A stretch of 64,000 bases of DNA, taken from NCBI GenBank assembly GCA_943737045.1, contig CALSFV010000385.1, positions 182,500 to 246,499 of the forward strand. Direction: 5' to 3'. This document shows, piece after piece, positions 12,677 to 23,180 of the stretch. This DNA comes from Parapristionchus giblindavisi (taxonomy: Eukaryota; Nematoda; Chromadorea; Rhabditida; Diplogasteridae). A program made the position numbers and the translations under genes. The notes beneath the pieces were generated by a model. It had not been told where the DNA came from. It saw nothing but the letters and a program-made list of their open reading frames with translations, and searched no databases. Position 1 is the stretch's first letter, and the number at the start of each line of letters is the position of its first letter.

Positions 12677-12884
12677 CTCTGGTATTTTGCCACTTAAAGT
12701 CTACTTAAACTTTCCCACTTTAAGTAGACTTTAAGTAAACTTAAAGTGAGACGTAAGTCTACTTAAAGTGGTGTGGTATACTGTAATGCATTTCGTCAAA
12801 TGTTCTTTCACTTAAAGTTTACTTAAAGTCTACTTAAAGTCTGTGACGTAGTTTAAGTAGACTTTAAGTGGCAAAATACCAGAG
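12677..12884. mobile_element. MITE with CTCTGGTATTTTGCC termini
   Basis: This 208-bp element in the palindrome spacer has TA flanks and perfect inverted ends CTCTGGTATTTTGCC. The interior is built from direct and inverted copies of ACTTAAAGTCTACTTAAA. It looks like a Tc1/mariner-type MITE. Confidence 0.8.
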
Positions 12885-12887
12885 TAT

Positions 12888-13310
12888 GACCCAGTGTCTT
12901 CCAAGGCTGTTTCTGTCCAGATCGCCCTCACCTTCGTCCCCTCCCTCTCCTCCCATTTCACTCGTGACTCCCTCAAAGCGTCGGAGATGAGGTGGGTTGA
13001 TCGCATCATTATGATGCTTCGTGGAGCGGAGGCGGGAGAGTTGACGGTGCGTGAAAAGGTGGAGACGGTCAAGGAAGACACGGGAGAAGACAGTGATGTG
13101 GAGTGGGACTTCGATGAACCGAGTGCTCTACCGAAGAACCAACGGCATCTGTGGATAAAGGCGATGGTGAGTATTTTATTGTTTGTGATTGATTGTTTTT
13201 ATTCTCACTCACGACATGTATTTGCAAGAGTCTAGCAGTCATGAGCAGGGAGTTCAGGTGGATCAAGTGCGCCAAGGACATCGAGGCGCTCACCTACTAC
13301 GGCAAGACAG
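12888..13310 (+). pseudogene. Two-exon gene fragment in the palindrome spacer
   Basis: An open stretch 12888-13166 (93 codons, GC-rich, biased third positions) is followed by a good 62-bp intron (GTGAGT ... TTTGCAAG, 13167-13228). A second open exon, 13229-13310, runs into another GT donor. The frame stays open across the junction. The translation contains ASEMRWVDRIIMMLRG, an acidic Glu/Asp patch, and then MSREFRWIKCAKDIEALTYY. Neither a beginning nor an end is present, and the MITE abuts its 5' side. I do not recognise the family. Base composition differs sharply from the neighbours. A captured fragment of a gene from elsewhere is likely. Confidence 0.6.
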
Positions 13311-13543
13311 GTACCGGCCCTTCCAGTTCTATACTACTGTATCCTATCCATGCTACCGTATCCGATCTACGCAACAAAAGCTATCGTATTCACCACTTAT
13401 ACCGAAATCCGTCAATTCTACCGTATAGCGTCCATGGATCCTGTTTCAGGCACAATGCCCACCAATCGTTGTTGTTGAAGATGAAGTTTGACTTTGAAAC
13501 TGCATGTTGGAAAGCAAAGAAAAAATACAGCAAAAGAAATTGT

Positions 13544-13613
13544 ACAAGGGGGGATTCGAACCCACGACATTCAAAAAGCTAATCCCGCATTCTAACCAGT
13601 TGGCTACGGAGGA
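13544..13613 (-). other. tRNA-like sequence, right arm
   Basis: Mirror copy of 12441-12510 with a few substitutions; same A and B boxes on the minus strand, and no pairing acceptor stem. Confidence 0.6.
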
Positions 13614-13835
13614 CATAGACTGTGTTCTTTGAGTGTTTGACACTATTCCACGGGGCTCGCGCCCAAATTTCCATCACATTTTCATAATCGATTTTCGGTA
13701 CCAAAGAAGCAAATATGCGGACATTTCAAAACAGTTCTGTGACCGCCTGGGAGGTCCTAGTCGACCTGTGTCAACGAATTTAGCACTGAGTGTCCGCGAC
13801 ATTTGTGGTTCCCTTGTCAAAAAGAAAGTAAGCCA

Positions 13836-13990
13836 CCCCGCGGGGCACCCTGTCGAAGAGAAACTTCCCCGCGGGGCACCCTGTCATTTTCAGAGACTCA
13901 ACAAGCTGCCCCGCAGGGTGCCCTGCAACTGGCCCCGCAGGGTGCCCGGCAGAGTGCCCCGCGGGGCGAGTGACAGGGTGCCCCGCGGGG
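13836..13990. repeat. GC-rich CCCCGCGGGG repeats, right
   Basis: Six or so copies of the same unit occur, some reversed (GACAGGGTGCCCCGCGGGG), so copy number and orientation differ from the left array. The two arrays have diverged more than the sequence around them. Confidence 0.75.
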
Positions 13991-14741
13991 AGAAATTTCC
14001 AGAGTGTAGATCGTTAAACACGCATTCTAATAGGGGCAATGTAGTCATTGGAATCATCTAATAGGAATTCGATAAGAGCATGGACCACAAATCGATCCAG
14101 TTGGTCGGCAAAATTCGATTTCCTGAAGTGGATTAGAAGAAGATAAACACTTTCAACTGGCCCCAACTGTTTTGAACTAGCATATTTCCCTCGAAATTGT
14201 CTCACACATTTAAAAATATTGATAATTCATTGAACTTTGTGTTCAATGCGCTTTAAACGAATTTCAATATTTCATTAGTTGTACGAATAAAACAAATCAA
14301 TATTTTTTTCTCCTTTTTTCTCTTTTCGCGACTTTCGAACATTGCACAAGACTAGAAATGAGCTTAATCCTTCCGATAACGACATCGCTCACTATGAATC
14401 ACAATTTTTATTTTAAAAAAATATTATTTGAAAAAGAAATGTGTGTAATGATAATTATGAAAAAAATTTGCCGTTATCGGAAATGAAAGAAATGCTGTTG
14501 GTAAACCACGAAAAGAGGAGAAAAGTGGCGTGTGAGTAAAACGATAAATGTTCTCTGTTTTCTCTTCATTTTATGACTTTTCAAGAGAGCCTAAGACTAA
14601 CAAAGGAAGATTCATACCTCCAATAGCAGCTACCTATCGTAGTCGTCTTCGGTGATGCTTGACACACGTGACATCAGTAGACGAAGGCGTCCTGTCAGAG
14701 TCACGAATTGGGTTCATGGATAGGCTTAGTGGTCTGAAATA

Positions 14742-15073
14742 GGGTGGCGAAAATGATTCATGATTATTCGTCCACTTTAGCGGTCTAGAGTGAGTATTCA
14801 CGGGAGAGGCATTCACGACCGCTCTCTCTTGCGAATGAGTTGTTAGAGGAGAGGTCAATGCGAATGAGTCAAAAAAAGCGAGTCGATTGCGAGTCAGACC
14901 GGTCCTTTCACCATCCTTTCACCAAAATTTTCTTGACTCACTTCGACTCGCAAAAAAGCGAATATTCGCAGGGGAGACCGGTCAACTGTCACTTGGAATG
15001 AATAATCGCAAGGAAAGTGAGCCACTCATTTTAGGCCATAGAAATGAATATTCATGAGTCATTTTCGCCACCC
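14742..15073. mobile_element. MITE, GGGTGGCG termini, right-arm copy
   Basis: This is the mirror-image copy of 10904-11235, same length and TA flanks. The CAAGGGAAGTC foldback is inserted 8 bp beyond its outer end. Confidence 0.75.
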
Positions 15074-15313
15074 TAGTCTGACAAGGGAAGTCTTTTTAGT
15101 CTCAGTGAGACTTTTGCATAAGAGTATTTTTCCTCGATAAGTATTGGTAATATATGGACGAAACCAAAAAATTAGCTGCAGCCATGCACTTTCAGATTTT
15201 ATATAATTAATTGAAGTTTGTGAAAAAATTCTTCATTTTTTGAAGAAAAAAGGCACTGTGTAGGCGAAAAGAAGTGTATGAAACAAGGCACTCCTGAAAG
15301 AACATTGACAACA

Positions 15314-15380
15314 TGGCGGCGTGGTGTAGTGGTAGTATGTGCTCTTCTAGATCGGGATGTGGTTAGTTCGAGTACACCTA
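15314..15380 (+). other. tRNA-like sequence in foldback arm
   Basis: It has an A box TGGTGTAGTGG and a degenerate B box (GGTTAGTTCGAGTAC). The 3' acceptor half is lost. It is repeated in reverse at about 15990-16056. Confidence 0.6.
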
Positions 15381-15989
15381 TGGACAGTTTACTTTTGCTC
15401 ATTTTTATCAGCTTCGGACTTGTACTTTCGATCGAAAAAATAAAAAAAAATTTTTTTTCATTTTTTTCTCTACTTTTCGTGCACTTTTCTCCTTCCGTTA
15501 ACTTTTTCATTATTTTCGATATTTATCCGATATCTAATATCTTCTGCGAATTTTTTCAACATGACATATTATTAAAATTATACATGCCAAATAGTATTTC
15601 AACAACAATGGTATCTGCCAAAAAACAATTCCAGTACAATCGACGATCACATATGTATCGAACATTTGATCAAAGAATACTTGGGACAGGGTTTCTCACA
15701 GATTACAACAAGATCTTTGGGGGAAAACATCTTTATGCTTCTACCGGAGTGAGAAAATGAGTGGGATGTGTATGTGGTATATCCAGATATATCGAGACTT
15801 GGCAAAGGCATATTTGTGAGATGCATGGAAAAGAGGGGATTTGATCTGGTGGTAGATAAGAGATGTCATCTTGAGCACGCACATACGTTTTGAAAGTAGA
15901 GAATAAAATGAAAAAAATTGTTTTAAAAATTTTTTCGATCGAAAGTACAAGTCCGAAGCTGATAAAAATGAGCAAAAGTAAACTGTCCA

Positions 15990-16056
15990 TAGGTGTACTC
16001 GAACTAACCACATCCCGATCTAGAAGAGCACATACTACCACTACACCACGCCGCCA
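15990..16056 (-). other. tRNA-like sequence, mirror copy
   Basis: Inverted copy of 15314-15380 in the other arm of the foldback element; same boxes on the minus strand. Confidence 0.6.
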
Positions 16057-17485
16057 TGTTGTCAATGTTCTTTCAGGAGTGCCTTGTTTCATACACTTCT
16101 TTTCGCCTACACAGTGCCTTTTTTCTTCAAAAAATGAAGAATTTTTTCACAAACTTCAATTAATTATATAAAATCTGAAAGTGCATGGCTGCAGCTAATT
16201 TTTTGGTTTCATCCATATATTACCAATACTTATCGAGGAAAAATACTCTTATGCAAAAGTCTCACTGAGACAAAAAAGACTTCCCTTGTGAAATGGATTG
16301 AAATGAAATGAAATAGTGATGGAAATGACATGAATAGGTCTGAAACATTGAACATGAACATTGATACACTTTATCAAGATTAACTAAGCAGTGTTTCCAC
16401 TGAATCTGAAATGTCATAGAACGGAAATGAAATTTGACATAATCCAACTCTATCATCGTAGGGCAAAGTAATGAACAAGGAAAGTTTCCAGAGCGGCGCG
16501 TTTGAAATTTAGAATATGAATCCTAGAAATGCAACAGAGATCTTCGATAGAGGAAGCAAGGGAATATAGACTGCAATTAAGAATAAGAACAGGCAATCAC
16601 AGATCGATAATCACGGGAGATGTTGAGAAGAGAGATAGAAGATACGGAGGAGACATTGCTGGAAACGGAGGAAAAATCACAGACAGTGAAAGGACAAAAC
16701 TGACGAAGACAGCCAGCATAATAAGAGATAACGTTCAATATGATAATCATATGCAAATTGAAAGACAATAGATTTAGAACTAGATAACGACAGTACAAGG
16801 CTGTTATTGCAATACTGATGAAAGAAAGTTAGAATCAGAGAGGGAGGACAGAGGCAGAGAGAACATGGCAAGGGCATAGCCAGAGGGAGAAGTGGAGAGA
16901 GAGAGAAGTAGAAAGGTGGAGAGATAGAGAGGTAGGGAGGAATAGAGAAGGAAGAGGAACAAGGATCAAGGGTTTCAACTACAAAAAACATGAATATAGG
17001 TATAGGGAGAAGGAGATCCGCTTCCACTTGTTAAGAAAGCAATCTAGAATGGATGACAATGCTAATGAATCAATATTATCGATGGCAGATCATTGACGAG
17101 TGCGTAGGTTTTCTTTCTCTGCACTTTCTCGAATTCCCACTATATCACTCTGTCTGCTCTTTCGTACGTTACGAAGCTTCCTATAGAAATAGTTAAAGTC
17201 GCACGTAGGAGGGAGAGGAATGCAAAGATCAAAGATCAATCTCAAAATGGAAACGACAGAGAGAGAAATGCGTGAACGAAACAGGGATGGGATGCAGAAA
17301 AAAGAGAGGAAGAGGGACACAATAGCCGAAAACAGAGGGAAGAGATCGATAAGTTAGGGAATCACCAATTGAGCCAACACCATTGATGGTAGATCATTGA
17401 AGAGGGGGGCAGTACTTATTTCTCTGTACTCTCTCGCCGATCAATACTCTCTCACTCTGTCTATACTCTCGTATACACTATCTAT

Positions 17486-18019
17486 TGAAAGTGATGAACT
17501 CGCGAGTTCTTTTGGTGTATCTCTTTAAATGAGTATAGTCTGTATAGACGATAAAACGGAACATGTTTATTAGACCATATTACAGTAAGATATCCGACTA
17601 GAAACTACAGGAAAGAAGACAGTAATATATGTTTGTAAGAGAGTACAATACCTGGAAACATGCAAACTATCACAGTTAATCGATAAATCGATAATGAAGA
17701 AACAGTAGGAAGAATGTTAACCCGGAAGGAAAAAAATGTTCCGTACTTATAAAAGATTAGGAAATGTAAAACTTATATTACAACAACAGTGACATGAGTT
17801 AACTAGGAAGAAGGAAAGAAAGAAATGTGAAAGAGATCCATTGTTGGGTAGGGATACGGTAGGATACTGTAGATACCATCTAATGGTAGATCGATAATTC
17901 ACATTGATACAATGGTAATCAATAATGCGACTAAGAAGTGATCATGCGACGACTAGAGTGAGAAAGGCATACTGTAGAAGGGGGGGGGAAGACTAGATAG
18001 AGTACGGTATGATTATTGA
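17486..18019. other. Intergenic 3' flank of the TAPT1 gene
   Basis: No exon or RNA gene was found. It contains TAC-N-GTA motifs and a G9 run near 17981. The outer end of the giant palindrome stops sharply at 17485. Confidence 0.5.
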
Positions 18020-21000
18020 TTATTCAATACGTTCAACTCCTCTATCAGGGGATAACATAGTGTATGCAGTGACATCAGATAGTTGTTCACATTCAGATGA
18101 TGGTACTGTAGTTGATTGAGATGAGGAGATTATCTTCTTCTTTGGTGACACCTATAAAATGTGAAGAAGTTTATATGCACATTAGATTTTAAAATGAACT
18201 TCATTATATTAATAATTTTGATTCATGGCATTTCGGCGACTTCGCCCAATGATAATCAGGTTCTTTCATTTTTCATTCCTTCTATTCAATATAAATCTAC
18301 CATGACCTATTCCTCCCTTATCAATCAATAATATATTAACCTGTCCCGTGTCCTTCTCTTCTTTTCTCTTTTCTTCTTTCTTTTCTTCTTCTCCTCTTTC
18401 CATCTGAGTTCCTTCTTCATCTGCTTCTACAAAGTAATCCATTATCAATCCATCTCATATTGGAAATAACATCTCATCTTCATTAACTCATTATCATTTA
18501 CATCTCATCTATAGAATGTTATGGTACAATTTCACAATATCATATCATATTCTTTCAGATTCTATATTATTATAATCAATATTATAGATATATAATCAAT
18601 ATAATCGATAATAAATAAAATCAATCGATAGATATACCAGGAATAGCAGCAGGAGGTTCACTTTTATCTCTTCTCTCACGTGGAATATTGGCCAATGATA
18701 GACTACGTCGAGGTGTTCGTTCTTCTGATTTACGATCCGTATCTCCTACAACGAATACATGATTACGGTAGTTACAGTATATCTTAAGTATCGTACCAAT
18801 CCTAGCAGGAGGTTGTCGATCTCTATCATTAGTACTGTATGGATCATGAATATGTTGTCCCATCCAATCAGAAACAGTCATTCCTTTTGGTCCTTGGGGT
18901 TGATGAAGAACATCAGTGAAATCAATCAATGCTATGGCTGAAGGGGATGATGGAGCTGATTTACTCTTCTTCTCTACTAAACGACGACGGGCTAATTCCT
19001 GACGTGCTGATTCCTGAGAAGATGAATGAATTATCGATTGATAGATACTGTAGATAGAGTGAATATTGTAGGATCGTAAGGATACTATTCTATTTGATAT
19101 ATACATAGATGAATAACAATTGGGATGATACAATCGCTCAGAATTCATTGGATAAAGACAATTGTATAGACTTTCCGGCTATCACAATAAAGGAAAGATG
19201 AAAATAAAGGATAAATGAGTAAACCTGTAATTGTCGATAGTGAGATACATGAACACAGGCTTGACCAAGCATCACAAGACCATTACATACTTTGATTGTA
19301 ATGAGAAAGATCCAAGCAAGGAAAAAGAGCTGAATGAAGGATACTGTAGTATAATGGTTCTATTTAATCTAATGATAGTTATCATTACTATATTCTATAT
19401 ATAATAACTATCTGTAGGTATCGATGATAATATAGATACCCATCTTTTGTTTGCACAGTACAAATGAAAGTATGGATGACTTACAGTAATAGAAGAGATA
19501 GAATTGAATGAGAATGTTTGTGCAATGACTCGAATGATCATAATCGATAAAGGAATTGGAATGAATCCCATACGACGAGAGACCTTCAATTAGATATGAT
19601 AATGAGAGATCAAAGATCATTCTCTCTTATTGATACACAAACCTGATCGGAATAATCAGAAAATGCCGATTCCTCTCTGCTCTTAACAACATCAAAAGCA
19701 ATAGTAATAGTGAAATCTGAATGATAAACAAAATGATAGATGAATGAATATTGATTGATTGATTGGTACCTCGATATACATTTACATTTATCTCATTGAA
19801 CTTTGTAATGAACGCATGCTTGAGCCAATCGACAACAAATTCACAACCAACAATCAATACCTAAAGAAGATCAGAGATCATTGATAAAGATCAAAGAACA
19901 AAGATCATCTCTTACCAGATTGGGTACCATAGTAAAGAAATGATCAATACTCCAATTCACTGCTTTCATATTCCTCACAACAACTACGAATAGAAGAGTC
20001 ATTGTATGAAATCTCTCTCGGACATCACTGAAGAAGGTTAATCGAGTGAGAGTTCAAAGATCAAAGATCAATTCTACCGTACCTGCATGTCATCTGAAAT
20101 AGATTGGCCTTGGCAAACTTCTTGAAGACTGATCCTTTGAGTTCGACAAAATTATTAGACATCATAATAGCAAGAAGAGCTTCATTATGAGAATTGAATG
20201 CTACATTCAATGTTGTTGCCTATGAAAATGATTCGTCATACACGGATTGGTATTCGTGGCTATATTTGGTGAATTATCACAATCATAAAACATGAAATCA
20301 ATAGGTGAAATGAGTTTGAATGTTACGGAAGTCATTATTATCACAAGAATATTAAGGCATCAACCAACATATTCATAGATATCAAATATATCAAATGAAT
20401 GAATAATACCTGTAGTAATACAATGATTGTATGAATAAGTGCATATACAAGAGCAAATATGAAATGAAGTGCAGTCCTTCCAATACTACGAAGAGATAAT
20501 GATTCATTTGCTGACCAGAATAATGACTCCAATATATCCTGAACAGAAGATCATGAAGAGGTTACTGTATAGTCTACAGAAGATCATGATTACGGTACCT
20601 GACCCAAACTCGAGAAGAGTTTGTCTCCCACTTCGAGCATATTGTAGAACATGTACAGTTTGATGACTGCTTGACCACGAACCTAGACAAGAGATCAAAG
20701 ATCAATCATTACCGTAATCTTGACAGGAGATCAAAGATCTAAGATCAATAGTTACCGTAATATTGACATGAGATCAAAGATCAAAGATCAATAGTTACCG
20801 TAATCTTGACAGGAGATAAGACTCACCATATGATATACCATAGAAGTGTCGACAAATTGCATTACGAGAGATGAAAATACGATGATTCCGACCTATAAAG
20901 TTATCGATTACTCTACTCATATCAATCAATAAATCTAATAAGTCAATCAATAACCTTGAGTAGATCACAAGTCTCCGTTGCTGTCCATCGTCGTTGTCGT

Positions 21001-21758
21001 GTTAGTGATCCAATTAAGGACAACTGAATATCGATTAGTAGATCACTCAACTACAGTAACCCTTCCTCACCACAAATCGAATAGGAAGAAAAGTGAATAG
21101 ATAGGCAAAAGCATCAATGCATTGGAGAAGACCATAGAGAAGAAAATGTTCAACTTCATATGGAATCTTCAGAAATGCGTACACCTAAAGGGACAAATGA
21201 GTAATGGGATTACGGTAGATGAGATTACAGTAATGAAAGATAAAGAGATTACGGTACCTTTCGTCGTTTCTCTGAATACCTCGATTCGTCGTTCTGTAGG
21301 GAATAACCTCTTAAATGAAATACATTAGTTTAAACAGAATAAATAGATCCAATATAGAGAATTTCGAGTGAGAATCAAAAGTAGAATGAATATAGCGAAA
21401 GATATACCAAACCTTGTAATCTCTCCAATAAAGAAATCAAAGAAAGATGGAACTCTTTCACATTCTTCATCTTCTTCTCTCAATAAACTCTCTGTATCTC
21501 GTAGATCTCGTTCAGTTTCCATCACATCTACAATCAATCAATACCGTATCCCTTCATAATCTACAGTATCCTACCTTCGTCATCAACAATAACAGTGAGT
21601 TCATCAGATAGAGTAACTCTACTAGTCTTTCTTTTCTTTTCTTCATCATCTTCATCTTCACTTCCAATAATAAATTCTCTTTTCTCAAGATTCAATGGAG
21701 ATGGTCTTCTTCCTCTTCGTCGTGGCCATTCTCCATCTATTTCATCCGTACTTGACAT
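18020..21758 (-). CDS. tapt1: TAPT1 family multipass membrane protein, 19 exons, 688 aa
   Basis: Exons: 18020-18151, 18341-18426, 18638-18745, 18797-19013, 19086-19178, 19225-19329, 19485-19583, 19643-19716, 19770-19860, 19916-20027, 20083-20219, 20410-20538, 20599-20682, 20827-20892, 20955-21023, 21071-21184, 21258-21309, 21413-21527, 21575-21758. Hallmarks of TAPT1 appear in order: RKVYAFLKIPYEVEH, QCIDAFAYLFTFLP, IKLYMFYNMLEVGDKLFSSLGQ, HNEALLAIMMSNNFVELKGS, CEFVVDWLKHAFITKFNEI and RRMGFIPIPLSIMIIRV. The N-terminus is acidic and Arg-rich; the C-terminus is charged and disordered. TAPT1 is a conserved protein of the ER/Golgi and ciliary base, linked to skeletal patterning and collagen secretion in vertebrates. 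Those roles come from the family. The length fits the family with a longer tail. Confidence 0.95.
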
Positions 21759-23180
21759 ATCATATCTACAATATACTTTATCAATACGACACTACCGTAT
21801 CTAAGATATCTAATATCGGTGATAAGAAGAAGGCTACCCTTCTTATACAGGAAAATGAATGATTTGATTTGATCACAAGTTACAGTATTCCAGTAGAATT
21901 CATTAGTCGATCACCTCTTTCCATATGTGTCTTCTTCCCCTCTTTTCACATAGTATCCAGTCTATCTATCATTTAGAATAAAATGATTGACTATCGTATC
22001 ATCTTCCATTCCCTTCTCTCCTTCTGGATATGAGAATCCCCCAATCTCTATTCTATTCAATAGATTGTACCATCAATCAATTCTCTGACTAATGATGGGT
22101 AAGTACTATGAAACATATGAGAGATAGAGACAGAATTACTACTGATTATGATAGAGAAGAAGGGGAGAGGGACAAGGAGGGAGAGGGGGAGGGGGAGGGA
22201 GAGGGAGAAGAGTAAAGCAAGAATGTGTTGCGATTGCGGAGCTAGAGAGGGAAGAGTGGGGGGAGAGTAAGGGAGTCAATATTTGAACCATCAGAGGCAT
22301 CCATAGTTAGAGAAGATGATGATGAAGAAGAAGAGCAGTAGTGTACTCTCTCCCTCTCCTTCTCTCTCTCTCTCTCCATCTCCCTCTCCCTTTGGGCAGA
22401 TTCTTCATCTATTCCCTATTCATTCTCAAGCATAACAAATACTCCATCACAGTACGATGACATATTGACAACACCCATCAACCTTCTGAATGTGTTATAT
22501 TGCGATAGAAGGATACGATGATCATACGATAGTTTCATCTCAGTCATCCTATAAGAAATTCATTCAAACATAAACACATAACTGATTACTACTATAATAT
22601 GAAATGGTAAATATGTGTTTCCCGGGATCAAACGCAGAGCAGATTGTTCGATGTACATTGAATATACATTGTGTGGATGAAACATGCATTCAACAGGTAT
22701 CCATTCATCTCTCCATCATAGATGACTGATATGATATAATCTAAGTGATTGGAATGGATCAACAATCCAATCGGTAGCCCAGTCAATCTATAGTGCAGTA
22801 CATGGGAATAGATAGATGGAAGAGACTATTTGCCCTCGGGCCTTCTCCCTCTCCCTCTCCCTCTCCCTCCATCATCGTAGTCACTCCGGTTGTCTCCTCC
22901 TCCCTCTCCTTCTTCATCCATCTGACCCCTGAAGGGAGGTAGAATAGGTAGGAGAGGTAGAGGGAGAGGGAGAGGGAGAATGAGAAGGTACACGCACAGT
23001 GACTTCCTTTTCATGAAATCTGTCAGCTACTTCTTCTGCATCTTCTTCCATTTATTCATTACGATTTATTCATTGTGATTATGCTTCTGAGTCGTTATTT
23101 TGTCTCTCAAATCATACCATTTCATCGTTCATTTCAGACCATCAATCGATATTCAATCACAAAGTCTACAGTAATCCGAG
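21759..23180. other. Divergent intergenic region, purine/pyrimidine tracts
   Basis: This 1.4-kb stretch lies between the starts of TAPT1 (-) and the membrane-protein gene (+). GAGAGGGAGAG-type tracts occur at 22155-22215, 22340-22390 and 22845-22980, on alternating strands. It is likely to hold both promoters. The minus-strand frame 22826-23014 is low-complexity and was not accepted. Confidence 0.55.

Larger units (their letters stand above)
15082..16288. mobile_element. CAAGGGAAGTC foldback element inside the palindrome
   Basis: This 1,207-bp element has inverted arms of about 400 bp and a unique spacer of about 430 bp. Its ends are CAAGGGAAGTC and GACTTCCCTTG. It is flanked by TGA on both sides, and the left palindrome arm shows the empty site with a single copy, so the 3-bp duplication is directly supported. 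Each arm carries a tRNA-like sequence. It shares termini with 56814-57305. No transposase was seen. Confidence 0.85.
9702..17485. repeat. 7.8-kb composite inverted repeat (giant palindrome)
   Basis: Left and right halves are reverse complements: 9702-10900 pairs with 16289-17485, 10901-11650 with about 14310-15081, and about 12100-12645 with 13405-14000. Open frames are mirrored with identical translations (for example 10160-10510 + and 16677-17027 -), so the outer arms are close to identical. Ends are ATAGATAGTGTATAC and its complement; no target duplication is evident. The halves differ by a left-only stretch at about 11669-12050, a right-only stretch at about 14030-14290, and a foldback element inserted only in the right arm. 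A spacer of about 0.75 kb holds a gene fragment. It could be a large foldback transposon or a local inverted duplication. Confidence 0.9.

Noticed and set aside
15278..15760. 160-aa ORF within the foldback element
   Set aside because: Half of it is the tRNA-like arm translated and it is mirrored on the other strand; no transposase motif.
22826..23014. 62-aa minus-strand ORF with Leu-Pro repeats
   Set aside because: It is a translation of a GAGAGGGAGAG simple repeat.
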